In this document: positions 36,096-48,235 of the stretch, piece after piece
Position numbering within the stretch: the first letter of the stretch is position 1
Layout of the letters: each line of letters begins with the position of its first letter
DNA from: Ectobius pallidus
Taxonomy: Eukaryota; Arthropoda; Insecta; Blattodea; Ectobiidae
DNA: 64,000 bases
Reading direction: 5' to 3'
Assembly: GCA_964059195.1 (NCBI GenBank)
Contig: CAXKWD010000011.1
Span: 10,184,366-10,248,365 of the forward strand
Translations under genes and position numbers: made by a program
The notes under the pieces: model-generated
What the model saw: only the letters and a program-made list of their open reading frames with translations
Told to the model about the DNA's origin: nothing
The model's database searches: none

Positions 36096-36534
36096 TCTTA
36101 ACATTTCATAAATTTGCGAGAGGAACCAATCGTTTACATCCCTTCCGAAGGATTGCAGAGAACCAAAATTTGACTTCCATTACCCCTGGGCGGTCGGGGT
36201 TTGAATTCGCCCTTGATCCAATAACAAGCCTATTAACGACTTAGCAACTGAAATATCTATATTGCTATGCCTTAGACCCAATTTGATGTTGCATTTCTGC
36301 ATGTCTGATCGAGTACTGCAGGAATTTCACCACGGCACCTTATATGTACCGTCTGATACATAAGGAATGTTTGCAGAGGTTACCTGTTGCTTCTGGCGAT
36401 GTCATTGATATGGTGGCGGAGAGATAAATCCGTGCTTTAATCCCCGGTGAAACTTATCTCAAGATATCAATGACGAATTATTTTCCCGCGACGGAATTTT
36501 AAAAAAGTCGGTCAATATAGACGAACAGATGGTA

Positions 36535-36765
36535 AGCATACCTCCGTCATTCTCACCTTCATCGTACCCGCGCCTTGCTCGATATAAGTGTGTGTGCGAC
36601 CTGTGTGTCTCGTCCTATTTGTTCGTAATGTCTCGGAGGTGACCCCGGCATTGGATGATCACTCATCCTGAGAGGCCCTCCATGTCCCTGTCTTGTAAAA
36701 AGAGAGTATGTCCGTGATACATAGAAACTCCCTCCTTCTCCAGGTCGCGATCCTTTAAGGACACA
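36535..36765 (+). repeat. Repeat family E, plus copy
   Basis: Shares GATATAAGTGTGTGTGCGAC, TGTCTCGGAGGTGACCCCGG and CAGGTCGCGATCC with the inverse of 51532-51775. The function is unknown; probably a SINE or short TE. Confidence 0.75.
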
Positions 36766-36795
36766 GTGGCATAATTGGTGGCATGCTAGGCCTAT

Positions 36796-37062
36796 TTAAT
36801 AAACTCCCAACACAATTAAAAAAATTGAAAATGAAAGAGTTTAAGTCAGCTTTAAAGAAATTTTTAATTCAAAATGTTTGTATAGAATGGATGAATTATA
36901 AGTGTAATCTGTAGTGTAAGCTTCATTAGTTTTATTTCGTTGTAATTGCACTGAAATGTACTATAATGGAATGTTTTGTATATTAGTGTAATGTATTAGA
37001 ATTTTAGGATGCTTGAAACATCAATGTAAGATGTATATAAGTAAATAAATAAATGGGCCAAG
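36796..37062 (+). pseudogene. LINE 3'-end fragment
   Basis: LFNKLPTQLKKLKMKEFKSA with LKKFLIQNVC is the typical ORF2 tail. A 160-base 3' UTR ends in AAGTAAATAAATAAATG. Only the extreme 3' end was inserted. Confidence 0.65.
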
Positions 37063-38011
37063 TAAATGTCCCAGCAAATATATTTTGCTGTTAAAAAGGA
37101 ACTTATGACAGTATGTTTATACCTTAGGTAGGCTATTTAGAACGGCAATGAACAAAATTTCTCCATAAATAAAAATATGTAGGGCTCTCAATGTATTTTT
37201 AAGCAAAATACGTTCACTTTATTTCTCAGTTTTTCAACATACCGTATAGAAAAGAAGTACTTAACAGTAAATTACAATATTAACTCTTTCTATAATTGTA
37301 TATTAATACTTAAACTCAATAAAAGAAAGCCCTACTTTATAAAGGTATCTTAGGATTGTAGTAACAATGAAACACAGGTAGACTGTTTACTGGATATCAT
37401 TAAGGTGACGTATGTTGAGTTAGCCATAATGTTTTAAATTTGGTATATATTGCACTTATTAATATCATAAATTCTTTAGCACATTGTAGTCTTTGTTACA
37501 GTTGTTCAAATGAGCTGTCAAACGAAATCTTTTAACTGTAAACATACAGTAGAACAGACAAACATAAGATGCTTCCCTGATTAAAAATTTTCTTCACGCA
37601 AGCATATATTCACTCATTACATTAATTTGAAATTTTTCCGTTCTGGCTGCTAGCTGCAAGCGAAGTGAGTTTCAAATGTGTATTAATTTAAGATACATTT
37701 TACTAAAATATATCCAATAGTTTATATGGTGCTTTATTTTAATTTCTTTAGTTCATTATTAAATATTCCGTGTTAGTGAAATGCATTTAAAAAAATAATT
37801 TTAATTAAATAGTGTAATTCCTTTGTTGTGTTTGTTTAAGAAATTTAACTAAGAATTTCTATGTGAAATACTGGTAGGTCATCTAAGCAAAATAATATTT
37901 CTTCAATACTTCTTTATAAAGATCTTAAAAGAAACGAAATTATATATCAATTACATTTAATTTTCAGTTTATTGTTTACAATGTGTCTATTATTATCCCA
38001 ATAAAAATGTG

Positions 38012-38083
38012 CGGCCGCCAATCACTTCTAGGCATGTATGTCCCTCGGACCTCTTGAATTTGGAAACCACTGGTTTACAGTAA
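38012..38083 (-). mobile_element. Solo hAT-like end
   Basis: Read on the minus strand it begins CAGTGGTTTCCAAATTCAAG and ends near GGCGGCCGC, typical of a hAT terminus. No matching left end was found. Confidence 0.3.
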
Positions 38084-38177
38084 CTGGAGGATAAAGTTCT
38101 TTTGTAGACCTAACACATGAAAATAGTAAACATTAATTCTTGAAAAACGCACGATACCAATGGGGGCGTTGTACGAT

Positions 38178-38410
38178 TGTCTATCTTACCTTCAATATCC
38201 ACCTGTAGCAATACTGAGGAGCACTGTTCTCTTCGGCTGTCAGAACTCACAAGAAACAAAGAACAAACACGTATAGTTTCGAAGCAATGGCTCCACGTGA
38301 AGCAAACAGCAGCACTTAACTGGCCGGCTCAGAACTCCACGTATCACTGCCGGTTAACACTTTTCTGGGTCGATAACGTATATGCTTCTAAGAAACCCGT
38401 TCTCTAGTCT
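38178..38410 (-). other. Candidate non-coding first exon or promoter block of the minus-strand gene
   Basis: In an AT-rich setting this block is GC- and CpG-richer (GCCGGCC, CACGTG, several CG pairs). On the minus strand it ends at a donor-like GATATTGAAG|GTAAGA at about 38181. No in-frame ATG leads into that donor, so if it is an exon it is 5' untranslated. It lies 7.2 kb upstream of the first recognised coding exon. The link to that gene is inference only, and an intervening coding exon with the start codon would still be required. Confidence 0.25.
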
Positions 38411-38712
38411 CGGTTTTACTCAACCTCTACACCATCATCCAGACCGGATGCGACAAACTTGTTCCCTAACTGCATATTAATCGCCATTCTTCACATTTCT
38501 TCGCACAGGTTCCCGTTCCTGCTTCTGCTTTCATCTTACTTCTTGTTACTTACTTACTTCTTCCCCTTCTTCGCTTCGTTAACAATCGCTCTTCAGCTTT
38601 GTCACCATTATCTTCATCATTACCATAAACTTTACCGTCTTGATAGGCATCATAATTATCATAGTAACTAGGAAATCGCCCAAGCAACGAAGTCGCAAAG
38701 GAATTTTATCTA

Positions 38713-39364
<652 letters not shown>

Positions 39365-40309
39365 TTATTAAATGCCAACGTTGTTGAACCATGGAATGCA
39401 ATTCCCGTAAAATATTATAATGCTGATTCCAGAACATATGTAAGCGTAATATTCACTTTATATCCAGAGTAAATCTTAACGTACTGTAGCAATGGTGACG
39501 TATGCATAAGTCATCAGTCATCACCTTTCTCTTCCGTTAAAAACAGTAATTTCTCCGAGCTGAACTGAACTCCCCGATAAAATATCCACCGCAACTAAGT
39601 TCAAAAGCATGAGTTGTAGTTATAATTACTATAATAATGTAATTACCAGGATCCGGAAGTTAGGCAAAACGCCTTTTCTATTTTGATGTAAATATTAAAG
39701 AGTTAAATAGAGATAAATGTGTTTCCATACAATTAGGGACGGTCCCGCCATTTTTTTGCCTATTTTGGCTTCTATTGCCTATTTTGGCTTTTGTCGCCTA
39801 TTTTAAGGTTTAAAGCCGTTTTTCCATGTTTTGTTAGTTAGTGCATTTTTTAGCGATTATTTACACATTTTAAAAAGCAAATATAGAATTTCAATGTATG
39901 AAAGTGATAACAATGCTACACAAATAATGAAATGACACACTTACTTCACACAAAAAAAAATATATATTGAGGACCTTGCAATCATTGCAATCATTTGTTT
40001 TCAAACACTCGAAAGATTACTACTCAAACGATTCAATAAAGCTCTTTATGTAGCAGAACCTTTTATAAGTTAACTGGGAGAATCCTGTATCTGCGGATAA
40101 ATACTACGTCAAAAGTACATAGCTTAAAGCACAGCAATATGGACCATATTCTTCTTTTCTTCCTTTCCTTCCCAGTGTCGGAGGAATTTTTCTCCTATAA
40201 TATTCTCATATTAACATCAGTTAAAAAAATTTAACATGGAATCAAATTTGTAAATGAATTATTCCAAATGGCGGCTACTTGCCATGTCAGAATTTAGCGT
40301 TTCCCTGTT
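39365..40309. other. No gene; GCCTATTTT-rich segment
   Basis: At 39.75-39.81 kb GCCTATTTT recurs three times after GGGACGGTCCCGCC. A similar cluster lies at 51.28-51.41 kb. These may be subterminal zones of a TE family. Confidence 0.35.
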
Positions 40310-40317
40310 AACATAAT

Positions 40318-40831
40318 CAGTGATGGGAAGTAAATGAGTAAAAATAATCGAATTACAGTAACAATTCCTTTTTTCGTCCCATTTACTTGTAATCAATACT
40401 TAAAAAAATGTAATTTCTAGTTGTAATTTACTTCTGGAAATAAAATTGTAATTGTTACATTGTAATAGTCGTTAGTATTAGTATCATTCTAGCTTGCTAC
40501 ATCATCATCATTACTGTTTTTGCAACTAATATCCAAATTAGAGTTAATATTAACAAAATGTTACTCAATGTTTCCGAAAATATTCTCATTGGTATGTTTT
40601 CTTTTTTGTTTGTTTGTTTGTTTGTTAAATTAATAATTTGAGCTTGTGCCCAAAGCAAACCAAAAACAAGAAAATTTAGGTACTACCATTTTCTAAAGTA
40701 ATTGTAAATGTAATTTTAACTTTACTGATTACTTTTTTAAAAAGTAATTTGTAATTGTAATCAAGTAAAATGTTTCTCAGGTAATTGTAATTCAGCCCAA
40801 TTACTTTCTTTTTGTACTTTTCCCATCACTG
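40318..40831. mobile_element. 514-bp hAT-like MITE with CAGTGATGGGAAGTA ends
   Basis: The left end CAGTGATGGGAAGTA is mirrored by TACTTTTCCCATCACTG. Flanks AACATAAT (40310-40317) and AACATACT (40832-40839) match at 7 of 8 positions, as an aged 8-bp duplication. Both arms are rich in TAATTGTAATTAC-like palindromic strings; there is no ORF. Confidence 0.82.
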
Positions 40832-41464
40832 AACATACTCAATTTTAACATTTTGAAGTTCTTTTCTTTCCAGTTTTAAAGCTTAAAGATAGTTAAACAT
40901 AAATGATTAGCGTGAAATCTGTAGTGAAATAGGTAATATTTCTTTATTTATGTTCAAATTTATGCAATTTATATATTATTTTAAGCATCAAATTATTATT
41001 TTCTTAGCCAAAGTATTTAAAGGAGATGCATCGAACTGAAAATTTTTGTAAATTATATAATACCAGTATATGACACCTGACCCACAAAAGTCATAAAATT
41101 ATGTTCATTGGTTTTGAAGTATCAGGTAAACGGTTCTTAAAAATGTAATTTTCGTGAAAAGTGCATTAAACTTATTAAGTTACATTAAATTACGCAGGTA
41201 TCTGATAGCTGCTTACAGCGAAGTGGAGTAACCTGCGTTAAAATTCGCAACTTTAAAAATAATGCAGCTATTTAAATAATGTTTTACCAAAATGAAGTTA
41301 TAGAGATGCTGCATATTTTAAAAGTTATTTTGTAAATTCATTTTTTAGGTGGTAAGCTATGGTGGAAACTTTTACGCATCGGACGTATTAACAATAATTA
41401 CCGGTAGTAATTAATCCCCATCATTTTGCTTGGTAATTTGATATATTAATTTTATTTATTTCTT

Positions 41465-41945
41465 ATTTTAAAATTACATAAATACATAGATATAAGGTCC
41501 TGAAACCCCTAAAGAGCAGGAGCTCGTGCTCGGGGGCAGTCCACGCTTACATTTACATGTTTTTACATTATTTAAATATAATCTTAACAGAAAATTACCT
41601 TAAAAGTAAATAGACAAAATATTGTGAAATAGTACTAGGGGAAAAGACAAAAGCTGAGAGTAAAGGTATGACTCAATTGATATAAAAATAATAATAATGA
41701 AAAAAATTATCTTCATACCAAAAGATAAACCTATTTTAAAAGTGATGAAAATCTAAGTTAAATGAGTTTTTTAATTTTAGGTTTAAAGACTCCATAACTA
41801 CATTTGGCTAAAACTTATAGTTTACAGACGAGGACCGAAACTAGAGCTATGTGATAGACCAGCAGAGGTGAAACATTTGGGTTCTACTAATTTACTAGTT
41901 TTATATCGTCTAGTGCTGTGGTCATGTGGAATAGCTAGGAATTTT
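41465..41945 (-). pseudogene. LINE 3'-end fragment with conserved 3'-UTR hairpin
   Basis: HDHSTRRYKTSKLVEPKCF followed by SSSFGPRL and FKPKIKKLI match the ORF2 tail pattern. The 3' UTR contains CCCCGAGCACGAGCTCCTGC (41515-41545), the hairpin also seen at 11.84, 30.56 and 55.55 kb. Confidence 0.6.
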
Positions 41946-44033
41946 GTCTTATTTTTGTGATAGAATTTTAATAAGGAGTATCTATAGATTTAGTCAATGC
42001 TAAATACATTAAAATCGAAATAGATTAGTTCAGTTGGGTAGTCCAGCCGTTTTTTAAACATATTTTGATTATGCGTTTTTGTAATAAAATTAATGGACTA
42101 AGAACAGTTTTATGTAGCTTATGTTTTAATTTAGCCTACTTCAAAGTAGGTTGAAAATGTGGAAGTTTAAAAGTTTCGACTTGGCCTGCTTAAGGAATCA
42201 AGCAGCATTTCCAGTCACATGTTACAGTTTTTGGCTGTCTAAATGTCCGGAGTATATTAGAAACCCTGATAGAATCACGGACCTTGTTCCTATGTCATTA
42301 AGGAAAGTAACTAACTGGAATCCTAATACTTTACATACACTTCCTTCAGAATGCTGAAGAGCAGTTTCTTTTTTGTCTTAAGTAATTCCCCTAGATGAAT
42401 GAGGGTATCTGATCGAAATGACAGCCACAGCTTGAATAACAACCTTTTAATTGGGGAACTTGTACCTGTCAAACTATAGTATCGTCATATCACGAATTCC
42501 CAATAGAATTAACTTTCGATCTGACGCCATATATAACGGCATATTACAGCACAGTAAGATTTTATCTTACCTTATGTATAATTCTTTCTTCTCGGGTATA
42601 TAAACTGCCAGGAATATAACGACTTCCCAAGGATCTTTAAAAAATGAAAATTGTTACCAGGTTTTAGATAAACATTCCCTTTGCCAGAGTTTAGGGCAAG
42701 ATTGGGCTTGAGAACGACTCCGGTTAGTTAGGCAAGCAGCTCTAGCTCTGAGGCAGAACATGCATTTAATGACGAACGCATAGGTATATACAGAAAGGGT
42801 AGTTATAAAATGCACTTGACTAACTACTGTCAATATTTAACAGAGTTTTTAAGAGTAATATATAGATCCATTTTAAATACTTTAGGTCTACATCATTCTT
42901 ATTACTAATGGAATAACATCTGATCTTTGTAACTTTTAACAAAATATTTTATTTAAACCATATATCTTTAGAAAATGAAAATTGGTGGCATAGGGTTTTA
43001 GCAATCAATGAAATCAATATATAAACTTGTTTATTCAAGGATTATAAGCTATGAACACAATAAAGAAAAACAAGTATACCCTTTCTCATACATTCCCTAG
43101 TGCATGAAAAGCCTATTGTGCCAAAATCCTATTTCAGTCACTCTGAAAAAAAAAGATGTAAGAAATAATATACATAAATTTATATTAATTGTGGCGATCA
43201 TTATAGACATAGTTGTCATAAATAGTACTATGCTGCCAAAAGTATAATGGCGTTGGATATTAAAGTTTCAATCGCGTTGTTGTTGTTGTTTTTTTTTTTT
43301 TTTTAATTCCTCAATTGTCTGTTCTATGTGAATAAGTACTGCTCCTCCCATGATTTATTCAAAAATAGTTGGAATAATAACCTCTTTCGTGTGTATCTAC
43401 AATGCTCAACATGCTATAGTAATGTGGTTGCCACTTTTTACAGACTTCCTTTTTCCCAAGAACTTCCCCTGCCTGTTGATACCCTAATCCTCTTCGACCT
43501 GACAATCAGTGAATAGAAAGGAAATTAGGTGTATTTACACTTATCTGCAGCCCAGTACAATGTTGCCAAATACGTACCACAACACTTACTTTACTTAGAA
43601 GAAGTGAATGACAGCGACAACACTGGGGAAACCCACGCGACTACAAAAACACCTGTTCTTTGTCGGTGCAGATTTTCGGATTAGGAGCAGTGCTATTATA
43701 GGCCTATTCTTTTGTAGATAGACGATGGTTTGGGGCGAGGCCTTCTTAAAATGGCACCAACTTTACAGTGAGTTGGTCGATCTAGTGCTGGCACGATGCT
43801 TGGGTGACGTATTCAACCTATCATTTCTCCTAATAACGATAAGTGGCTTAGAGCAGGGATGCCTTTATGCGATGACGCTCCTTTGATCAGACAACCAATT
43901 CAGTATGCGTTAAACCTACAAGGGATCTTCTTTCTCGTGTGACTTCTGACCTCCATTTCCACGAAGAGAAGGAGGAGAAGAAAATTATTATCATCAAAAT
44001 AAAGTTATTATTATTACCATCATCTTCATTATT
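41946..44033. other. No supported gene
   Basis: AT-rich. Frames at 42151 and 43328 (68 and 62 residues) lack recognisable features. Confidence 0.4.
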
Positions 44034-44427
44034 ATTATTATCAGGGCCCGGATTCTGATGACCTAAAATTGTTTGAAAAATGACCTATAAAATGACCCTA
44101 AATTTTAAAGAAAATGACTTAATAATTAGAAAGAATGACCTAAAAACTGATATTTTATTTACAAAAATTACACTGGACAACAGCCAAAAAATTTTTTGCA
44201 TGAAATTGGGTGTTTATTATGTGGATTTTGGTGCTGAATTCAATTATGCAAACAGTTTTTCTCTGGCACCCTCAGTTTAAAAAAGAAAGCCTGTTTTCTG
44301 AATTAGCACTGGCTGTAAATGCTTAAATTTCTGTTAAAGTGATTGACATAGTAAACAAGACCTAATAGCGATTATAACATTTATTTATTATTATTTTACT
44401 GCTTTAGTTAGTAAGGACCGTAGTGTT

Positions 44428-45203
44428 ATGATAATTGGTCATGCAGTTCAAATGAAAGAAAGTTACAAAAATATGCAGCTAATATTACAAAAAGTGCAGT
44501 ATGACAAGTACAACTGGTCCATCTGTGGCGATTTCAAAATGATTGGAATACTGTTAGGATTGCAAAGCGGATACACGAAATATTGCTGCTTTTTGTGCGA
44601 ATGGGATAGCCGTGATAAATCCAAACATTACGACACTAAAATATGGCCTCCCCGGAAGAATTTTGTCCCTGGAGAAAAGAATATCTCAGCTGAACCATTG
44701 GTTGATAGATCAAAAATTTTATTGCCTCCACTTCATATAAAATTAGGCCTAATGAAGAATTTTGTCAAGACATTAGACAAATCTGGAGCAGGTTTCAAAT
44801 ACCTAGAAGAAAAATTTCCAAGAATCAGTGCTTCTAAGTTGAAGGAAGGCATTTAGGTTGGGCCTCAGATTCGAGAACTAATGAAAGATCAGCTGTTTTC
44901 AATACCATTTGCAAACAGTTCTTAGGTAATACTAGAGCACAAAATTACGAACAATTAATTGAGAAATTACTAGGAGCCTATAGAAATCTAGGTTGCAACA
45001 TGTCTCTCAAAATTCACTTCCTGCATTCCCATTTGGACTTTTCCCCTGCAAATCTAGGACAAGTTAGTGATGAACATGGAGAAAGATTCCACCAAGATAT
45101 TTCCGAAATGGAATCAAGGAAGATGGAAACCCAATATGCTTGCAGATTACTGCTGGAGCCTAAAAAAAAAAAACACCACAGGAAAGTACAGAAATTCAAC
45201 TGA
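44428..45203 (+). pseudogene. Broken gene inside the hAT-like element: arthropod orphan protein with a Cys/His-rich core
   Basis: Two open segments read in the same direction. The first (44428-44856) has GDFKMIGILLGLQSGYTKYC, CFLCEWDSR, EPLVDRSKILLPPLHIKLGL and KFPRISASKLKEG, and ends at an in-frame TAG. Coding similarity continues past that stop and then shifts frame near 44905. It resumes as CKQFLGNTRAQNYEQLIEKL through IHFLHSHLDF and SDEHGERFHQDISEME to a stop at 45203. I recall a multicopy protein with these motifs in many insect genomes, always annotated as uncharacterised; this is memory, not a search. No BED finger, DDE triad or hAT dimerisation motif is apparent. The N-terminus is missing or diverged. 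Truncation, stop and shift make it non-functional. Confidence 0.7.
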
Positions 45204-45315
45204 CAGCAGTAGAGGATGGACTTGAAAACGAGCTGGCAATGTTTTCAGGTATGTTAATTGGTTACTTTTACAAAATTAAATATAATTTTATTATGAAGGA
45301 TTCTTCTACATACGA

Positions 45316-45661
45316 ATATTACCAGTTAGTCTTTGATATTACGGTGACTTTACGTTTTATTTATAAACGACTAGATGTGTAAGTACACGATTTACTAAAA
45401 AACTGAGGGTGCTAGACAAAAACAAAGGCTATATTTGAACTCAGCACATCAAAATACATAAGGAATGATATGTTTTGTGTAAAAAAATATTACCAGTTAG
45501 TCTTTGATATTACGGTGACTTCACGATTTATTTATAAACGACTAGAAGTGTAAGTATACGATTTACTAAAAAATCTGAGGGTGCTAGACAAAAACAAAGG
45601 CCATATTTGAACTCAGCACATCAAAATACATAAGAAATGATATGTTTTGTGTAAAAAAAAA
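45316..45661. repeat. 171-bp tandem duplication inside the hAT-like element
   Basis: Two successive copies start with ATATTACCAGTTAGTCTTTG at 45316 and 45487 and end with GATATGTTTTGTGTAAAAA. They differ by only a few substitutions and A-run length, so the duplication is recent relative to the element. Confidence 0.9.
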
Positions 45662-46589
45662 ATGTTTAAGGTCAGTTTTGTTGTCCAGTGTTATTATTGT
45701 GCACACAAAGATATAGACTAATGTGTTACGTAATTGTAAAAACTGTAAATGTAGAAAAGATGTTGTAGGTCTAAAAACTTTGTTCTTGGTTGGAAAATTT
45801 GAGAACAAAAGTAAGAAAATTGTTTATAAAGTAGATTCTGCAAAAATGTTGCATTATAGTAACCTAGTCATTTATTTAAAATAAATGCATGCAATTGACA
45901 AAATAATGACGTAAAATTTAAATAAATGCCCTAAAACTATAATATTGCATAAAATGACAAAAATGACCTTATAAATATACATTTCTGTAAAATTGAGGTC
46001 ATGATTAGGATTTATCTACAAGTTGGCAATGTCTATGCAGCATCAATAAAATGATGACATGTCATCAGAATCCGGGCCCTGATTATTATCATCGTCATTA
46101 TCATATATCCCAGCAGATCTCATGGAGGAAACAGGAGTCTTGAACACTTCACCAAAATGACTGATTAAGAACGTTTGGAAATAAAATATTGGGAAATGTT
46201 TTTGGGCCCAAGCGGGATGAGTTTTCAAACATCGTAAAGACAAAATTCAGCTAAAGTTGCATTAGTTATGAAATCTTGCAGAGTATGTTGAGCAGAACTC
46301 GAGAAATAGCATGCGCTGTAAAATATATTATTTTATGTGAAATTGCTGTAGGAAAAGTTTATACTAAGACTTGAACCTAGATGAGAGTACAATGTTAAGG
46401 AAGAGTGGGACCTAGTTTTTGACGAAAATTCTTGAAAATAAATTTTTGCGTTTTCACCAAAATATTTTCCGTTAACATAGGACTTGACGTCCCACCCCTC
46501 ATTAGATCAAGTGATCATTTTTAAATGGCGACACTGATATATCGGAACAAGATCCCAACAACATCATCCCTATCTATTTTCTCTCGCAA

Positions 46590-47078
46590 CACTATTATTT
46601 TCTTCGTCCTTTTCTATCGGAACAGCTAGCCTGTGGAATGCCTTATTTAGGGATATAAAAAGTTATCGATCAATGGGAATGTTCACAATCAGATTAGATG
46701 ATAACTTGACCACCAACCACTGATTTATATTGTACTGTGTAGACTAAGAAAAAGGACTTATAACTTACTCTGTTTTGTTACTCTTTTTTATTAATATTTC
46801 AGTTCTTCTTGCCATTTTCTCCTTTCTTCCTATGTACTGTTATTAATTTAATTGATTCAACAATTCATATTATTATAGTTTACTGTAGTTTTTATTATCT
46901 ATTGCGTTTAATTAACTGTTTAACTATTTGTAAGTATATTATATTGTCAGATTATCAGAATCACTTGTATCTTGCACTTTTAAATTGTATTAGCCTATTG
47001 CTTCAGTACTGTTTGTATGTATCAACCTATGGTCAGCGGAAGAATAAGCCGTATGGCCTTAACTACACCGGAGGAAAT
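46590..47078 (+). pseudogene. LINE 3'-end fragment
   Basis: SFSIGTASLWNALFRDIKSY then MFTIRLDDNLTTNH and a stop is an ORF2 C-terminus. The 3' UTR ends at AAGCCGTATGGCCTTAACTA, a signature I associate with CR1/Jockey 3' ends of insects. The usual tandem tail is not clear. Confidence 0.6.
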
Positions 47079-47728
47079 CCAGTTTTCTCAAAACTACATT
47101 TTCATATTTTCAAACGATCCACGTGCATGAAAATTTTACAATTTTTAAATTAGAAAGAAAAAACATATTATGAACTTTTTTTTCAGAATATCAAATATAT
47201 CAACATTTTAACTTTAATTACTTTTCTTACCGTGAGAGCAAAATAGAGAACTAAAACAGTATTTTTAAGAAAATTTGTAACTAAACTAAAACAAAATATT
47301 GTAGGTTAACTGTATTTTTGTAAATAAGGTTATTTCAAATTGTTCTAATAAGTAGCTATAGATAAATAATTAATGCTCCGTACCAAGACCTACTGTTTAA
47401 AGAACATTTCAATGTAGTTGAACATTTGCGTATTAAAATAATCTTCAAATTTTCATCACAGAAGTAAATTGGACAAAATCCGATGAAATTTAGTAGGGCT
47501 ATTACTACTGATGGGTTTAATCAACATTATAAAAATGAAGAAAATAAGTTAAAAAAAGAATAATTAAAAAGAACCCAATCTAACTCGATTTTACTGAGAT
47601 CATAATTGGATAAGTGACTTGGACAGAAGAGGAAAGTATGGAGAGTGTCTGTTGATACAGTATTGAATTCTCGAGATCATGATAGCCAGTCAGATAATGA
47701 TAATAATAATAATAGTAATATAATAATT

Positions 47729-47962
47729 GAAGGGCCTAGTTCCATAAGGACGTAAGGCACAAGGACATAGTTTCGAGAAATCTTGATGTTTTTAAACAAT
47801 GTTACCACTCACAAGCACAGGTCTTTTCTTATGACTGAGCAGAGGTTTAAGGCACAAATATAAAATGTTCTCTGAGTATTTAAGATATATGAGGAGAAGG
47901 CATAAATATTAAAAGCTGAAAATTAAAGATGTGCCTTACGCCCTTATGGAACTAGGCCCTTT
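47729..47962 (+). mobile_element. 234-bp TIR element, copy 1 (GAAGGGCCTAGTTCC family)
   Basis: The left end GAAGGGCCTAGTTCCATAAG is the inverse of the right end CTTATGGAACTAGGCCCTTT, with inner extension GACGTAAGGCACA/TGTGCCTTACGCCC giving arms of about 35 bases. No coding frame. A second copy lies 1.39 kb downstream in the same orientation. The target duplication is unclear (TAATT is possible). Confidence 0.85.
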
Positions 47963-47973
47963 AATTATAATAT

Positions 47974-47976
<3 letters not shown>

Positions 47977-48010
<34 letters not shown>
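47977..48010. repeat. (CT)n microsatellite
   Basis: About 17 CT units, forming the tail of a minus-strand SINE B. Confidence 0.95.
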
Positions 48011-48013
<3 letters not shown>

Positions 48014-48223
48014 CTATGCTCCCAAGTTGGGGCGAAGGGCCTCCAAGTGGAGGTTTCTGTTTACCTAGGTGAATTTTGTTACGCTTATTTTCCTAAAGAG
48101 GGCAGAGGGACAGGTGGTAAGCCCATCGCCCCTTAACCCCCCTCCGGAAACTAAGGTATTACTTGGTCGTGAAAGGGCCGAACAATTTACTACAAAGGCC
48201 CTTATTTAGGCTTGGAGTTCTTT
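47978..48223 (-). mobile_element. SINE family B, 5'-truncated copy with (CT)n = (GA)n tail
   Basis: The exact 12-base duplication TATAATATTACT (47966-47977, 48224-48235) flanks it. The 33-base CT run at the left is its GA tail on the minus strand. It inserted four bases from the end of the 47729 TIR element. Confidence 0.9.
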
Positions 48224-48235
48224 TATAATATTACT

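Larger units (their letters stand above)
44042..46081 (+). mobile_element. 2.04-kb hAT-like DNA transposon carrying a broken orphan gene
   Basis: Terminal inverted repeats are CAGGGCCCGGATTCTGATGA at the left and TCATCAGAATCCGGGCCCTG at the right (one mismatch). An 8-bp direct duplication ATTATTAT flanks both ends (44034-44041 and 46082-46089). CAGGG-type TIRs plus an 8-bp duplication fit the hAT superfamily, though the flank is an ATT microsatellite so the duplication alone is weak; a shorter relative at 18697 confirms the ends. Both subterminal zones are dense in AAATGAC motifs. The interior contains a decayed gene (44428-45203) and a 171-bp tandem duplication. Confidence 0.85.
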
